From NCBI RefSeq assembly GCF_002844195.1, contig NZ_PEND01000002.1, forward strand, positions 496,001 through 560,000: a stretch of 64,000 nt of DNA, written 5' to 3'. Shown piece by piece: positions 25,138 to 33,458 of this stretch. The translations under genes were made by a program, and so were the position numbers. Every line of letters begins with the position of its first letter. The stretch's first letter is position 1. The DNA comes from Halegenticoccus soli. GTDB taxonomy: Archaea > Halobacteriota > Halobacteria > Halobacteriales > Haloferacaceae. The notes under the pieces are model-generated. The model was not told where the DNA came from. It searched no databases and saw only the letters and a program-made list of their open reading frames with translations.

Positions 25138-26064
25138 ATGCGCATCGTGTCGCTCCTCCCGTCGGCGACGGAGATCGTCTACGCCCTCGGCCTGGAACCG
25201 GTCGCGGTCTCCCACGAGTGCGACTACCCGCCCGAGGCGGCGTCGAAGCCGGCGGTCGATCGCTCGCGGGTCGACCCGACCGCCGGCAGCGCCGAGATCG
25301 ACGACCAGGTCAGGCGGGCCGAACGCGACCACGGCGGGGTTTACGAGATCGACCTCGACGCGCTCCGGGAGGCGGATCCGGACCTGATCGTCTCGCAGGG
25401 CGTCTGCGACGTCTGCGCGGTCGACAGCGTGCTCGTCGAGGAGGCGGTCGCGGAACTCGACCTCGACGCGGAAGTCCTGACCACTGACCCGCACGGCCTC
25501 GACGACGTCCTGGCCGACGTCGAACGCGTCGGCGCGGCGACGGGCCGGGAGGAGCGCGCCGCCGAACTGGTCGCCGATCTCCGCGCGCGGATCGACGCGG
25601 TCGCGTCCGCCGCGATCGGGGTCGACGACGCGCCCCGGACGCTCGTCCTCGACTGGACGGATCCGTCGATGGTCGCGGGGCACTGGATCCCGGAGCTGGT
25701 TTCGCTCGCGGGCGGGGAATACGGCCTCGCGGATCCGGGGGCCGCGTCGCGCCCAATCGAGTGGGAGGCGGTCCGCGGGTTCGATCCGGAGGTGCTGGTC
25801 GTCGCGCCGTGCGGGTTCCGGCTCGAACAGACGGCCGAGAACCTGTCGGACCTGACGGGGCGCGACGGGTGGGGCGACCTGACGGCCGTCCGCGAGGGGC
25901 GCGCTTTCGCGATGGACGGTCACCACTACGTGAACCGGCCGGGGCCGCGGCTGGTCGACGCGCTGGAGCACCTCGCGGCGCTCGTCCACCCCGAGCGGTT
26001 CGACGCGCCGCCGCCGGACGTCGCCCGCTCCCTCGAATCGCTCGAACCGCCGGCGGAGCCGTGA
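25138..26064 (+). CDS. BtuF-like cobalamin-binding protein without signal peptide
   Basis: A 308-residue member of the helical-backbone-metal-receptor (BtuF/FepB) fold. The start MRIVSLLPSATEIVYALG and the SHECDYPPEA segment are typical of BtuF-like proteins. The conserved DLIVSQGVCDVCAV and the later GHWIPELVSLAGGEYGL are also present. There is no export signal or lipobox, and the leaderless promoter fixes the start, so the protein should be cytoplasmic. Signal-less homologues are widespread and are often annotated as cobalamin-binding; direct evidence for the ligand is lacking here. Confidence 0.82.
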   Translation: MRIVSLLPSATEIVYALGLEPVAVSHECDYPPEAASKPAVDRSRVDPTAGSAEIDDQVRRAERDHGGVYEIDLDALREADPDLIVSQGVCDVCAVDSVLVEEAVAELDLDAEVLTTDPHGLDDVLADVERVGAATGREERAAELVADLRARIDAVASAAIGVDDAPRTLVLDWTDPSMVAGHWIPELVSLAGGEYGLADPGAASRPIEWEAVRGFDPEVLVVAPCGFRLEQTAENLSDLTGRDGWGDLTAVREGRAFAMDGHHYVNRPGPRLVDALEHLAALVHPERFDAPPPDVARSLESLEPPAEP

Positions 26065-26217
26065 GGTCCGCGGTGGGCCGAAGTGGCGGTTTCGTGATTC
26101 TCTGCGAGCGACTGGAGCGCCCGCCGGATTTCGGGATCGTCACACGTTCGCCAGCAACTTCGGAGGTGATTACTGGCCGATACTGAGACCGAAAGTGAAA
26201 CCGAGACCGCGCGGCGA

Positions 26218-26400
26218 CTACTGCGAGAGAACCCAGTACATCCCGTACGCGACGCTGAGTAGCCCCCAGATCAGGATCGAGACCGAGAGGGTAGATGTCT
26301 CACCGCTGACCGCAATGGTTAGCAACGTGAACCCGCTGACGAGGATGCCGACGGCTGTGAGGAGGTGACCGGGGACGCGGGCGGCAAACGCCTGGCGCAT
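26218..26400 (-). CDS. Small two-helix membrane protein
   Basis: A 60-residue hydrophobic protein with two membrane segments (about residues 11-31 and 38-57) and a short polar loop (SGETSTLS). I chose the ATG at 26400 instead of a longer frame because a clear TATA-like box sits 27 bp before it. Its family is unknown. It stands alone between convergent and divergent neighbours. Confidence 0.6.
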   Translation of the reverse strand: MRQAFAARVPGHLLTAVGILVSGFTLLTIAVSGETSTLSVSILIWGLLSVAYGMYWVLSQ

Positions 26401-26422
26401 AGCAAGTTCTACCGTTTGCAGA

Positions 26423-26432
26423 GATAATAAGA
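26423..26432 (-). promoter_or_regulatory. TATA-like box for the 60-residue membrane protein
   Basis: TCTTATTATC on the minus strand, centred 27 bp before the ATG at 26400. Confidence 0.6.
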
Positions 26433-26620
26433 TGGTGAAGAGATTTCGCGTGAAATCTCTTTCAAACGCGCCACGGGAGAGCCGTCTCAGTCGGACGACC
26501 GAACGGACCACTCCCAACGACAACTCACGTTTCGCGTTCGATCATCGGCCGAGTCGAAAGAGCGCTCCACCCGGTTCCGTGACGCTCTCCACGACCCGTC
26601 GAGATCCGATCGACACCGAC

Positions 26621-26630
26621 CGGCTTTTGG
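26621..26630 (+). promoter_or_regulatory. TATA-like box for the methyltransferase gene
   Basis: CGGCTTTTGG is centred about 27 bp before the ATG at 26653. Confidence 0.45.
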
Positions 26631-26652
26631 CCCTCTCGCCGCAAGTGCGCCC

Positions 26653-27456
26653 ATGCGCCGGTTCTCCGCCGAGTACCTCAGCCGGACCCGCGACGGGATG
26701 TGGGCGGACTCCAGAGCGGCGCTCTCCGACCTCGAACTCCCGACCCGCGAGCGCGTCCTCGACGTCGGCTGCGGGACCGGCGAACTCTCGCGGGTGCTCG
26801 CGGCCGAAGCCGGCCCCGACTGCGAGGCGTACGGCCTCGACGCGGACCCGTCGCTCCTCCGGGTCGCGCGCGGGGAGGCCGGAATACCCGCGATCGCGGG
26901 GGACGCGACCCGACTGCCGTTCCCCGACGATTCGTTCGACCTCGTCGTCTGCCAGGCGCTCCTCGTGAACCTGCCCGACCCCGCGGCGGCGGTCCGGGAG
27001 TTCGCGCGCGTCTCCTCGGACCTCGTCGCGGCGATCGAACCCGACAACGGCGACGTGGGCGTCGACTCGACCGTCGACCGCGAGGTGGCGCTCGAACGGC
27101 GGGTGCGGGCGGCGTACCTCCGCGGCGTGCGGACGGACGTCGCGCTCGGCGGTCGGGTCGCCGAACTCTTCGACGAAGCCGGGCTGTCGGACGTGCGGAC
27201 GCGGCGGTACCACCACCGAAAGCTCGTCGAACCGCCGTACGACGAGCGCGAACTGGAGAGCGCGAAGCGGAAGGCGACCGGTGCCGGCATCGCGGACCAC
27301 GAGGCGGAGCTCAGACGGGCGCTGCCGGACGCGGCGTACGACGACCTCCGCCGCCGGTGGCGGGAGATGGGCCGGTCGATCGTCGAACAGATGCGCGAGC
27401 GGGCGTACCGCCGCGCCGAGGTCGTCCCGTTCGACGTGACGGTCGGTCGGGTCTGA
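26653..27456 (+). CDS. Class I SAM-dependent methyltransferase
   Basis: A 267-residue methyltransferase. SAM-binding motif I is VLDVGCGTGELSRVLA (about residues 35-50), motif II region GLDADPSLLRVARG, motif III region GDATRLPFPDDSFDLVVCQALLVNL, which is the Methyltransf_11 pattern. The C-terminal 100 residues are charged and family-specific. The substrate cannot be told from the sequence; the neighbours give no pathway hint. Confidence 0.87.
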   Translation: MRRFSAEYLSRTRDGMWADSRAALSDLELPTRERVLDVGCGTGELSRVLAAEAGPDCEAYGLDADPSLLRVARGEAGIPAIAGDATRLPFPDDSFDLVVCQALLVNLPDPAAAVREFARVSSDLVAAIEPDNGDVGVDSTVDREVALERRVRAAYLRGVRTDVALGGRVAELFDEAGLSDVRTRRYHHRKLVEPPYDERELESAKRKATGAGIADHEAELRRALPDAAYDDLRRRWREMGRSIVEQMRERAYRRAEVVPFDVTVGRV

Positions 27457-27498
27457 CTCTCCGTTCCGTGGTCGGGGAGAGGACCGGGCCGGGAAGGA

Positions 27499-27822
27499 CT
27501 ACCCCGGGGGCTCGGAGGCGGCGCCGCCTCGGACGTCGTAGTTCCCTCCGCCCTCCTCGCCGTCGCCGCCCTCTCCGCCTTCTCCCTCTTCGCCGCCCGC
27601 GCCGTTCTCGCCTCCCCTGTCGTCGTCTTCGCCCTCTCCGCCCTCTCCGCCACCTTCCTCACCCTCACCGCCTTCGCCTCCTTCGCCGCCCTCTCCCTCG
27701 CCGCCGGGGCCGGCGCACCCCGCGACGAGCAGCGCGGTCGCGAAGCCGCCGAGTCGAAGCACCCGTCGGCGCGTCGCCGTCCGTCGCGGCACCTCCTGTC
27801 GCGTCGCCGCTTCTCGTTCCAT
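27499..27822 (-). CDS. Gly/Glu-rich repetitive Tat lipoprotein
   Basis: A 107-residue protein. Residues 15-36 are a twin-arginine lipoprotein signal (TRRRVLRLGGFATALLVAGC) ending in lipobox VAGC. After the Cys the sequence is almost only Gly, Glu and Asp in GGEGG/GEGEE units (about residues 38-95). The mature protein would be a disordered, strongly negative surface tether. I do not recognise a family. The repeats make the length prone to change. Confidence 0.6.
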   Translation of the reverse strand: MEREAATRQEVPRRTATRRRVLRLGGFATALLVAGCAGPGGEGEGGEGGEGGEGEEGGGEGGEGEDDDRGGENGAGGEEGEGGEGGDGEEGGGNYDVRGGAASEPPG

Positions 27823-27931
27823 ACCGACGACGACGGGAGCGAGCGGCCTTAGCGTGACGGCCGCGGTCGGGACGATTTCGGAAACGGCGACGAGGACGGC
27901 GATCGAGATGGAGACGGAGGCGACCGGCCGA

Positions 27932-28579
27932 TCAGACCACGTCGCCGCGGACGGTCGCGCCCGTCTGCCGCGCCCGGTACTCGCGCATCGCCGCCGCGGC
28001 CTCCCGCGCCGTCTCCTCGTCGAGTCCGAGCATCTCCAGCGCCCCGGAGAGCGTCGGGAAGGGCAACTCGCCGCCGCGGAGCTTCTCCATCGACTCCTCC
28101 CCGTACGTCCCGTCGATCCAGAGGCAAACGCCCCGCGGATCGAGGATCTGGTCGTAGGCCTCGCGGGCCATCGCCCCCCGGAGGCGCTGGGTGACGTTCT
28201 TGTCGAAGCTGGCGTTGCACACCTCGAGGTGGATCGGCTCCTCGTCGCTCGGCAGGAGGTGTGCGGCCAGGCACTTTTCGGGCGCGGCGTGACCGTTGTC
28301 GTTCGCGCGGAGGAACTCGGGGAACTGTTCGGCCCACTCGGCGGAGACGCTCTTGCCGACGCCCTTCACCCCGTACGATTCGACGAACTTCGCCTCCGCT
28401 TCCCCGTCGCCGCGGAGGAGGATGTCCTTCGTGAGGTAGACGTCCAGCCGGTCGATCGGGTCGAGCCCGAGAGCCACGTCGCCGTACACCCAGATCTCGC
28501 GGACGGGGACGGGCATCGGGTCGGACTCGACGGTCCGGACGATCTCCTCGACGCGGTCGAGGGCGGCGCTTCGGTCCAT
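27932..28579 (-). CDS. Conserved haloarchaeal protein, possible nucleotidyltransferase-like fold
   Basis: A 215-residue protein that I recognise only as haloarchaea-type conserved hypothetical. Near the N-terminus, REIWVYGDVALGLDPIDRLDVYLTKD resembles in spacing the G-x-x-A-x-G ... D-x-D pattern of minimal nucleotidyltransferases, but the first catalytic residues are not convincing. The middle (LAAHLLPSDEEPIHLEVCNASFDKNVTQRL) and a C-terminal helical region with LEMLGLDEETAREAAAAMREY follow. The ATG at 28579 was chosen because upstream frame sequence is non-coding in character. Confidence 0.65.
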   Translation of the reverse strand: MDRSAALDRVEEIVRTVESDPMPVPVREIWVYGDVALGLDPIDRLDVYLTKDILLRGDGEAEAKFVESYGVKGVGKSVSAEWAEQFPEFLRANDNGHAAPEKCLAAHLLPSDEEPIHLEVCNASFDKNVTQRLRGAMAREAYDQILDPRGVCLWIDGTYGEESMEKLRGGELPFPTLSGALEMLGLDEETAREAAAAMREYRARQTGATVRGDVV

Positions 28580-28640
28580 CGGGAGACAGTCGGTGCCGAG
28601 CCCGGAAAACGATTTCCGACCGGCGGCAGCCGCGGCGATC

Positions 28641-29420
28641 CTACTCGTTTCCGAGCGCCTCCGTCGCGTCGTCCCGGGGGCGGTAACCGATGGCCCGGTG
28701 GCCGTGCGTGAGCGAGAGGTAGCGGTCGTCGTTCCGCGAGACCGCGTGGACCGTGACCGGCGACTCCGACAGCTCGGCGGTCGCGGCGGCGCGGATCGCG
28801 TCCCGGCAGTCGCGGGGGCTGAGCCACATCGCCCGCGCGAACCGCGAGTCGGTCTCCGGGTCCGCCTGCGCCTCGGCGAGCTCGTCCGCCGACAGGAGCC
28901 AGCCGATGCGCAGGTTGACGACCTCGACGCCGCGACGGCCCGCGCGTAGTAGTTGCCGAGGGCCTCGCCGGCCACCTTCGAGACGCCGTAGTAGGAGTCT
29001 GGAAGCGGCGGATCGTCGGGCGTGACGGTCCGGTAGTCGTCGGCCAGCGACTCCGGTTCGGCGACGTCGCCGACGTTGTACATGTGGACCGCGTGGTTGG
29101 AGCTCGCGAAGACGACCCGGTCGAGGTCGTTTCGCACGGCGGCCTCGTAGGCGTTGTACGTCCCGCCGACGTTCACCTCGAACACCGAGTCCCAGCCGGC
29201 GCTCGGCGAGGGGTTCGCGGCGAGGTGGATCAGCACGTCCTGCCCCTCGAGGGTTTCGGCGAACGCGTCGCGGTCCTCGACGCTCAGGATCTCGCTTTCG
29301 AGGTCGTCGCGCTCGCGGTGCGTGATCGGCGTCACCTCGTGGTCGGCGTCTTCGAACGCTTCGAGGGCCTGCCTGCCTGCCGACGTTGCCCGCGGCGCCG
29401 GTGATCGCGATTCTGGCCAT
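28641..29420 (-). pseudogene. NAD-dependent epimerase/dehydratase-family gene with two frameshifts
   Basis: A short-chain dehydrogenase of the epimerase type, close in pattern to uronate dehydrogenase and the haloarchaeal Azf glucose-6-phosphate dehydrogenase group. The start MARIAITGAAGNVGRQA carries the NAD motif. After a (GCCT)3 tract at 29367-29381 the coding continues one frame away (LEAFEDADHEVTPITH ... FASSNHAVHMYN ... YYGVSKVAGEALGNYYAR). Near 28930-28941 it returns to the first frame (GVEVVNLRIGWLLSADELAEA ... GNE). The catalytic Tyr-x3-Lys is in the displaced middle. A 4-bp duplication plus a 1-bp loss explain both shifts. As written, no full-length protein is made. Confidence 0.75.
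29367..29381. repeat. GCCT tetranucleotide tract at a frameshift site
   Basis: Three and three-quarter tandem copies of GCCT. Removing one copy would restore the 5' reading frame of the epimerase-family gene. Confidence 0.7.
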
Positions 29421-29475
29421 GTCGGGGCGTTCGGGCCGCCGCCGGATGACTGCCACGGCCCCGGTCGGCGGCGGA

Positions 29476-30834
29476 TCATCGCGCCCCGTCGCTCGGCTGC
29501 GCCTCCGAGACGAAGGCGGCGACGACGAGCGCGTCGATGCCCCAGAGGAGGCCGACGCCGACGACGGCGACCGCGGGCGCGAACGCGTCCGCGGCGACCG
29601 CGCCGAGCAGCGGGCCCGCGGTCGCCCCGGCCGCGCCGAGGCTCCCGTACAGCCCGACGAACGCCCCTTCGCTGCCGCTCGGCGCGGTCTCGTACCTGAG
29701 CGCGCCGAGCGCCGGTCCGGAGAGCGCGGAGGCGACGCCCCCAAGCGCGAGGAGCGCCGGCGGGGCGAGCGGATGCCCCCCGACGACGAGTCCGACCGCC
29801 ACGGCCGCCCACAGCGCCTTTCCGACGACGAGGCCCCGCTTTCGCCCGCCCCGATCGGCGAGGCTCCCGCCCACCGGGACGAAGAGCGCGAGGCCGATCC
29901 CGAGACAGCCCCACGCGAAACTGACGTACGACGGGCCGGCACCGACCGTCGCCCGCAGCAGCGGCGCGAGGAGCGGGTTGAGCGCGTCGGTGCCGACCGC
30001 CGAGACGGCCGCGCTGACGGCGAGCGCGAGGACGGTCGGCGTCGCGGCCGCCCGGAGGCGGAGATCGGACGCCGAAAGGCTCCGGATCGCCTCCGAGTTC
30101 GACGCGTTCCCCGTCCGCTCCGTCCCGGGGAGTCGAAGCAGCGCGAGGCTCCCGAGCGCCGTGAGCCCCCCGAGGACGAGAAACGGCGCGGAGAGCGTCG
30201 ACGCGCCGACGATCGTCCCGCCGAGCGCGGGTCCGAGGGCCACGGAGAGCATGCCGAGCGTCTGGTACGCGCCCATGACGCTCCCCCGACTCCCGTCGTC
30301 CGCGAGATCGCCCAGGTAGGCGGTCGTCGTCGCGGTCCGCATCGCCGATCCGACCCCGTCGACGGCCCGGAACGCGAGCAGCCAGCGCGGGTCGGAGACG
30401 AACGCGAGCCCGACGACGCCGACGGCGCTCAGCGCCGTTCCCGCGACGATGAGGGGCTTTCGTGCGAGTCGATCCCCGACGTAGCCCGCGGGCGCGGAGA
30501 GGAGGGCGCTCACGGCGGTCGGCAGCGCGAACACGAGACCGAGGAGGATCGGGCCCGCGCCCAGCCGCTCGGCGTACAGCGGCAACAGCGGCACGACGAT
30601 AGAGGTCGACGACTTGTCGAGCAGGTTCGCCGCCCCGAGCAGCGCGAGGCGCGGATCGCGGAGGTGTCTGAGCGAGCCGTAGTGGCCCGCGAACGGCGCG
30701 AGCCGGTTCGCAAGCGGTTCGAGTCGATCCGCGATCGGCGCGAATCGGTTTGCGAGCTGTTCGAGCAGGCGTGCGAGCTGTTCGAGTCGTTCCGCGAGTC
30801 GTTCGGAGAGGTGGTTTCTGGGGCCGCGTCTCAT
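29476..30834 (-). CDS. MFS transporter with an N-terminal heptad-repeat extension
   Basis: A 452-residue major facilitator. Twelve hydrophobic segments follow from about residue 58, with the MFS loop motif GYVGDRLARKP between helices 2 and 3 and a related GGSLADRGGRKRG in the second half. Before helix 1 there is an unusual 45-residue Leu/Arg-rich segment built from heptads (RLxxLAxRL-type), predicted to form an amphipathic or coiled helix. The substrate is unknown. A start further inside, at a codon before the first helix, cannot be excluded. Confidence 0.82.
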   Translation of the reverse strand: MRRGPRNHLSERLAERLEQLARLLEQLANRFAPIADRLEPLANRLAPFAGHYGSLRHLRDPRLALLGAANLLDKSSTSIVVPLLPLYAERLGAGPILLGLVFALPTAVSALLSAPAGYVGDRLARKPLIVAGTALSAVGVVGLAFVSDPRWLLAFRAVDGVGSAMRTATTTAYLGDLADDGSRGSVMGAYQTLGMLSVALGPALGGTIVGASTLSAPFLVLGGLTALGSLALLRLPGTERTGNASNSEAIRSLSASDLRLRAAATPTVLALAVSAAVSAVGTDALNPLLAPLLRATVGAGPSYVSFAWGCLGIGLALFVPVGGSLADRGGRKRGLVVGKALWAAVAVGLVVGGHPLAPPALLALGGVASALSGPALGALRYETAPSGSEGAFVGLYGSLGAAGATAGPLLGAVAADAFAPAVAVVGVGLLWGIDALVVAAFVSEAQPSDGAR

Positions 30835-31182
30835 TCGTCGTCGTCGGAGGGTGCGGTCGGCTGGCGGTGGCTGCGATCCGAAAACGGGCTGACCGACTGC
30901 TCCGACGCGACGGGGCGTCCGACGCGGTCAGACGCGGACGGGGAGGGTCTCCATCTCGCTCGCACCGTCGCGGCTCGGCGTGATGAACGTTGGGGAGGTG
31001 TGAGACTCGGTGTCTCGGCGGCGCGGGGTGACCGACGCGCGGAGAACGCCCGCGGAGAGCGATGCCCGCCGATCGCGACCGGCGCGGCCGGCGGATCGGC
31101 GTCGGATCGGCGTCGGATCGGCACGGCGACCCCGGTGACAGAGACGAAACCGTCATACGCGCAGGCGCACAACCCGGCCGTG
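30835..31182. other. Non-coding gap between divergent MFS and ncsA genes
   Basis: This 348-bp stretch has no credible gene on either strand; the long open frames crossing it are Arg/Ser-rich byproducts of GC content. It contains a short tandem run of CGGATCGGCGT units near 31093-31120 and a weak TATA-like CATACG about 28 bp before ncsA. Confidence 0.5.
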
Positions 31183-32169
31183 ATGGAGTGCGACAAGTGC
31201 GACCGCGACGCGGTGATGCACGCGGCCTACGCCGGGACCCACCTCTGCGAGGAGCACTTCTGCGTCTCGGTCGAAAAGCGCGTCCGCCGCCGGATCAGGG
31301 AGGACGGTCTCCTCTCGTCCGATGCCACGCCGGAGGAACCGGAGACGTGGGTCGTCGGGCTCTCCGGCGGGAAGGACAGCGTCGTGCTCACGCACATCCT
31401 CGAGGAGACGTTCGGCAGGGACCCGCGCGTCGAGCTGGTCGCGCTGTCGATCCACGAGGGTATCGAGGGGTACAGGGACGAGAGCCTCGACGCGTGCGTC
31501 GAACTCGCCGAGAGTCTGGGGATCCGCCACGAGGTCGTCGCCTACGAGGACGACCTCGGCGTCCGGATGGACGACGTGGCGGAGAAGGACCCGATGAACA
31601 TGGCCCCCTGCGCGTACTGCGGCGTGTTCCGGCGCGACCTCCTCGAATCGTACGCGGCGGCGTTCGGCGCGGACAAGCTGCTGACGGGGCACAACCTCGA
31701 CGACGAGGCGCAGACCGCGCTCATGAACTTCCTCGAAGGCGACGTGAAACAGGTCGCAAAGCACTTCGACGCGAGCCTGGGGGGCTTCGACGAGCGCGAG
31801 GAGCAGTCGGACTTCGTCCCCCGCGCCAAGCCGCTCCGCGACGTCCCGGAGAAGGAAGTCGCGCTCTACGCCCACCTCCGGGACCTCCCCGCGCACGTCG
31901 CGGAGTGTCCCCACGCGAGCGAGGCCTACCGCGGCGAGATACAGCGGTTGCTCCTGAAGCTGGAGGAGAACCACCCCGGCACCCGCCACTCGATCATGGC
32001 GGGCTACGAGGAACTGGCCGAACTGGCGGCGCGCCGGTACCGGAACGGCGGCGAGGACGGCGCGGACGACGGCGACGCCGCCCTGGGCGAGTGCGAGCGC
32101 TGCGGATCGAAGACGGCGCGGGACGTCTGCCGGAAGTGTAGGCTGATCGAGGCCGTCGAGGCAGCCTGA
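31183..32169 (+). CDS. ncsA: tRNA 2-thiolation protein NcsA (TtuA/Ncs6 family)
   Basis: A 328-residue PP-loop ATPase that adenylates and thiolates a tRNA uridine; the haloarchaeal NcsA acts with ubiquitin-like SAMP2 as sulfur carrier. Features in order: an N-terminal zinc finger (CDKCDRDAVMHA ... HLCEEHF), the PP-loop GLSGGKDSVVL at about 62-72, the catalytic CAYCGVFRR, the GHNLDDEAQT segment, and a C-terminal zinc finger (CERCGSKTARDVCRKC). The start is ATG 31183; the adjoining GTG at 31180 is possible. In Haloferax ncsA is also next to ftsZ2, as here with one gene between. Confidence 0.94.
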   Translation: MECDKCDRDAVMHAAYAGTHLCEEHFCVSVEKRVRRRIREDGLLSSDATPEEPETWVVGLSGGKDSVVLTHILEETFGRDPRVELVALSIHEGIEGYRDESLDACVELAESLGIRHEVVAYEDDLGVRMDDVAEKDPMNMAPCAYCGVFRRDLLESYAAAFGADKLLTGHNLDDEAQTALMNFLEGDVKQVAKHFDASLGGFDEREEQSDFVPRAKPLRDVPEKEVALYAHLRDLPAHVAECPHASEAYRGEIQRLLLKLEENHPGTRHSIMAGYEELAELAARRYRNGGEDGADDGDAALGECERCGSKTARDVCRKCRLIEAVEAA

Positions 32170-32256
32170 ATCGGCGCGCCGAGCGCTCTGCCTCGACATC
32201 GTTACGTACTCCCCCTGACGCTAAGGCGTATTGCGTTTCTCCGCGTAGGATCGTAC

Positions 32257-33300
32257 GTGTCCGACGGACGCTGCGAGTACGAACAGGACGTACACGAGGT
32301 GGACGGACTGGGTCCCGCGTGCTGCTGGCGGGAAGTGTGGGGCGACCGAGAGCGGTGCGTCTGGCACGCGGACGAGTCGGACAAACCGCGCGAGGCGCTG
32401 GAACGCGACCGCCCGGACCGGGGAGAGCGCATCGACGGCGCGGTTCTCCGCGGCTCCCCCCTCTCGGGAGTCGACTGGTTCGCCGGGCGCACGCTCGCCA
32501 AGGCGGACTTCGCAGGGAGCGTGCTGCGCGAGAGCGACTTCAGCGACGCGGACCTGCGCCACGCGAAGTTCGAGGACGGCGACGTCTCTCGGGTGACCTT
32601 CGAACGGGCGAACCTCGAAGACGCCATGTTCGTCCGCACCGACGTTCGGGGGACGAACTTCGAGAACGCCAAGCTCTACCGAACCTACTTCTTCGACGCT
32701 CGGATGGACAACGAGACGGCATTCGGCGACCGGATCGTCTACGAACGGGCGCTCGCCGACGCGGACACGAACGAGGAGATGGTCGCCGTCGGCGACGCGG
32801 CGACGTGGACGTACCGCGGCATCCAGCGAGTTCTCGACGAAAACGCGCTCACGCGCCGCGAGCGCCGCTACTACGTCCGCGAAAAGGACGTCCTCCGTCG
32901 CGTCTCCTGGGCGAGAGAACAGTACGGACACGCGCTCATGCTGGAGGCGTCGCGGTGGGTGATGCTGTACGGCGTCAGCCCCTTCCGCGTGCTGGCGTCC
33001 TCCGCGCTCGTCATCCTCGTCAGCGCCGTCCTGTACCCGCTCACCGGCGGCCTTCAGGAGCCCGGCGCTGGATCGGCGATCCTGTACCCGATCGAGACGC
33101 TCGACGAGCGGACCCCCGGGAGGCTCGCCTACGCGTTCTTCCTGAGCCTTTACTTCAGCGTCATCACCTTCACGACGCTCGGGTACGGCGACGTCCAACC
33201 GCTCGGGCTCGCGGCCAGAGCGGTCGCCAGCGCGGAATCGCTTCTCGGGACGCTCCTGATCGCGCTCCTCGTCTTCACTCTCACTCGGAGCATCCGGTGA
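32257..33300 (+). CDS. Pentapeptide-repeat potassium-channel-like protein
   Basis: A 347-residue protein. Residues 15-40 carry cysteines and a histidine (ACCWREVW ... RCVWHA) that may bind metal. Residues 60-150 are pentapeptide repeats of the A(D/N)LxX type (ADFAGSVLRESDFSDADL), forming a right-handed beta-helix in the cytoplasm. Then comes a charged linker and a two-helix pore module: helix near 247-268, selectivity filter TTLGYGDVQP near 308-317, and a final helix. It starts with GTG 32257. A tetramer would be needed for a K+ channel. The role of the beta-helix is open: gating, targeting or anchoring. Confidence 0.85.
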   Translation: MSDGRCEYEQDVHEVDGLGPACCWREVWGDRERCVWHADESDKPREALERDRPDRGERIDGAVLRGSPLSGVDWFAGRTLAKADFAGSVLRESDFSDADLRHAKFEDGDVSRVTFERANLEDAMFVRTDVRGTNFENAKLYRTYFFDARMDNETAFGDRIVYERALADADTNEEMVAVGDAATWTYRGIQRVLDENALTRRERRYYVREKDVLRRVSWAREQYGHALMLEASRWVMLYGVSPFRVLASSALVILVSAVLYPLTGGLQEPGAGSAILYPIETLDERTPGRLAYAFFLSLYFSVITFTTLGYGDVQPLGLAARAVASAESLLGTLLIALLVFTLTRSIR

Positions 33301-33458
33301 CCGCACCCCGAACGAGCGCCCCGCTCACGCGTTCAGTTTCGATTTCCGGCGGAGAACGTCTGTCGTCCCGGCGAACGAAGAGTCGGCCGTCCGGACGACG
33401 GCACCGCATCGGCCTCGAAAACCGATCGAATCAGGATCGAATCAGAATCGGTTCCGCG

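Noticed and set aside
27932-31156. Single giant minus-strand frame of over 1000 codons
   Set aside because: It joins unrelated segments: a hypothetical gene, part of the epimerase, and non-coding antisense sequence. The real genes have their own starts inside it.
30831-31196. 121-codon minus-strand frame between the MFS gene and ncsA
   Set aside because: It is Ser/Arg/Pro-rich without motifs and overlaps both neighbouring starts.
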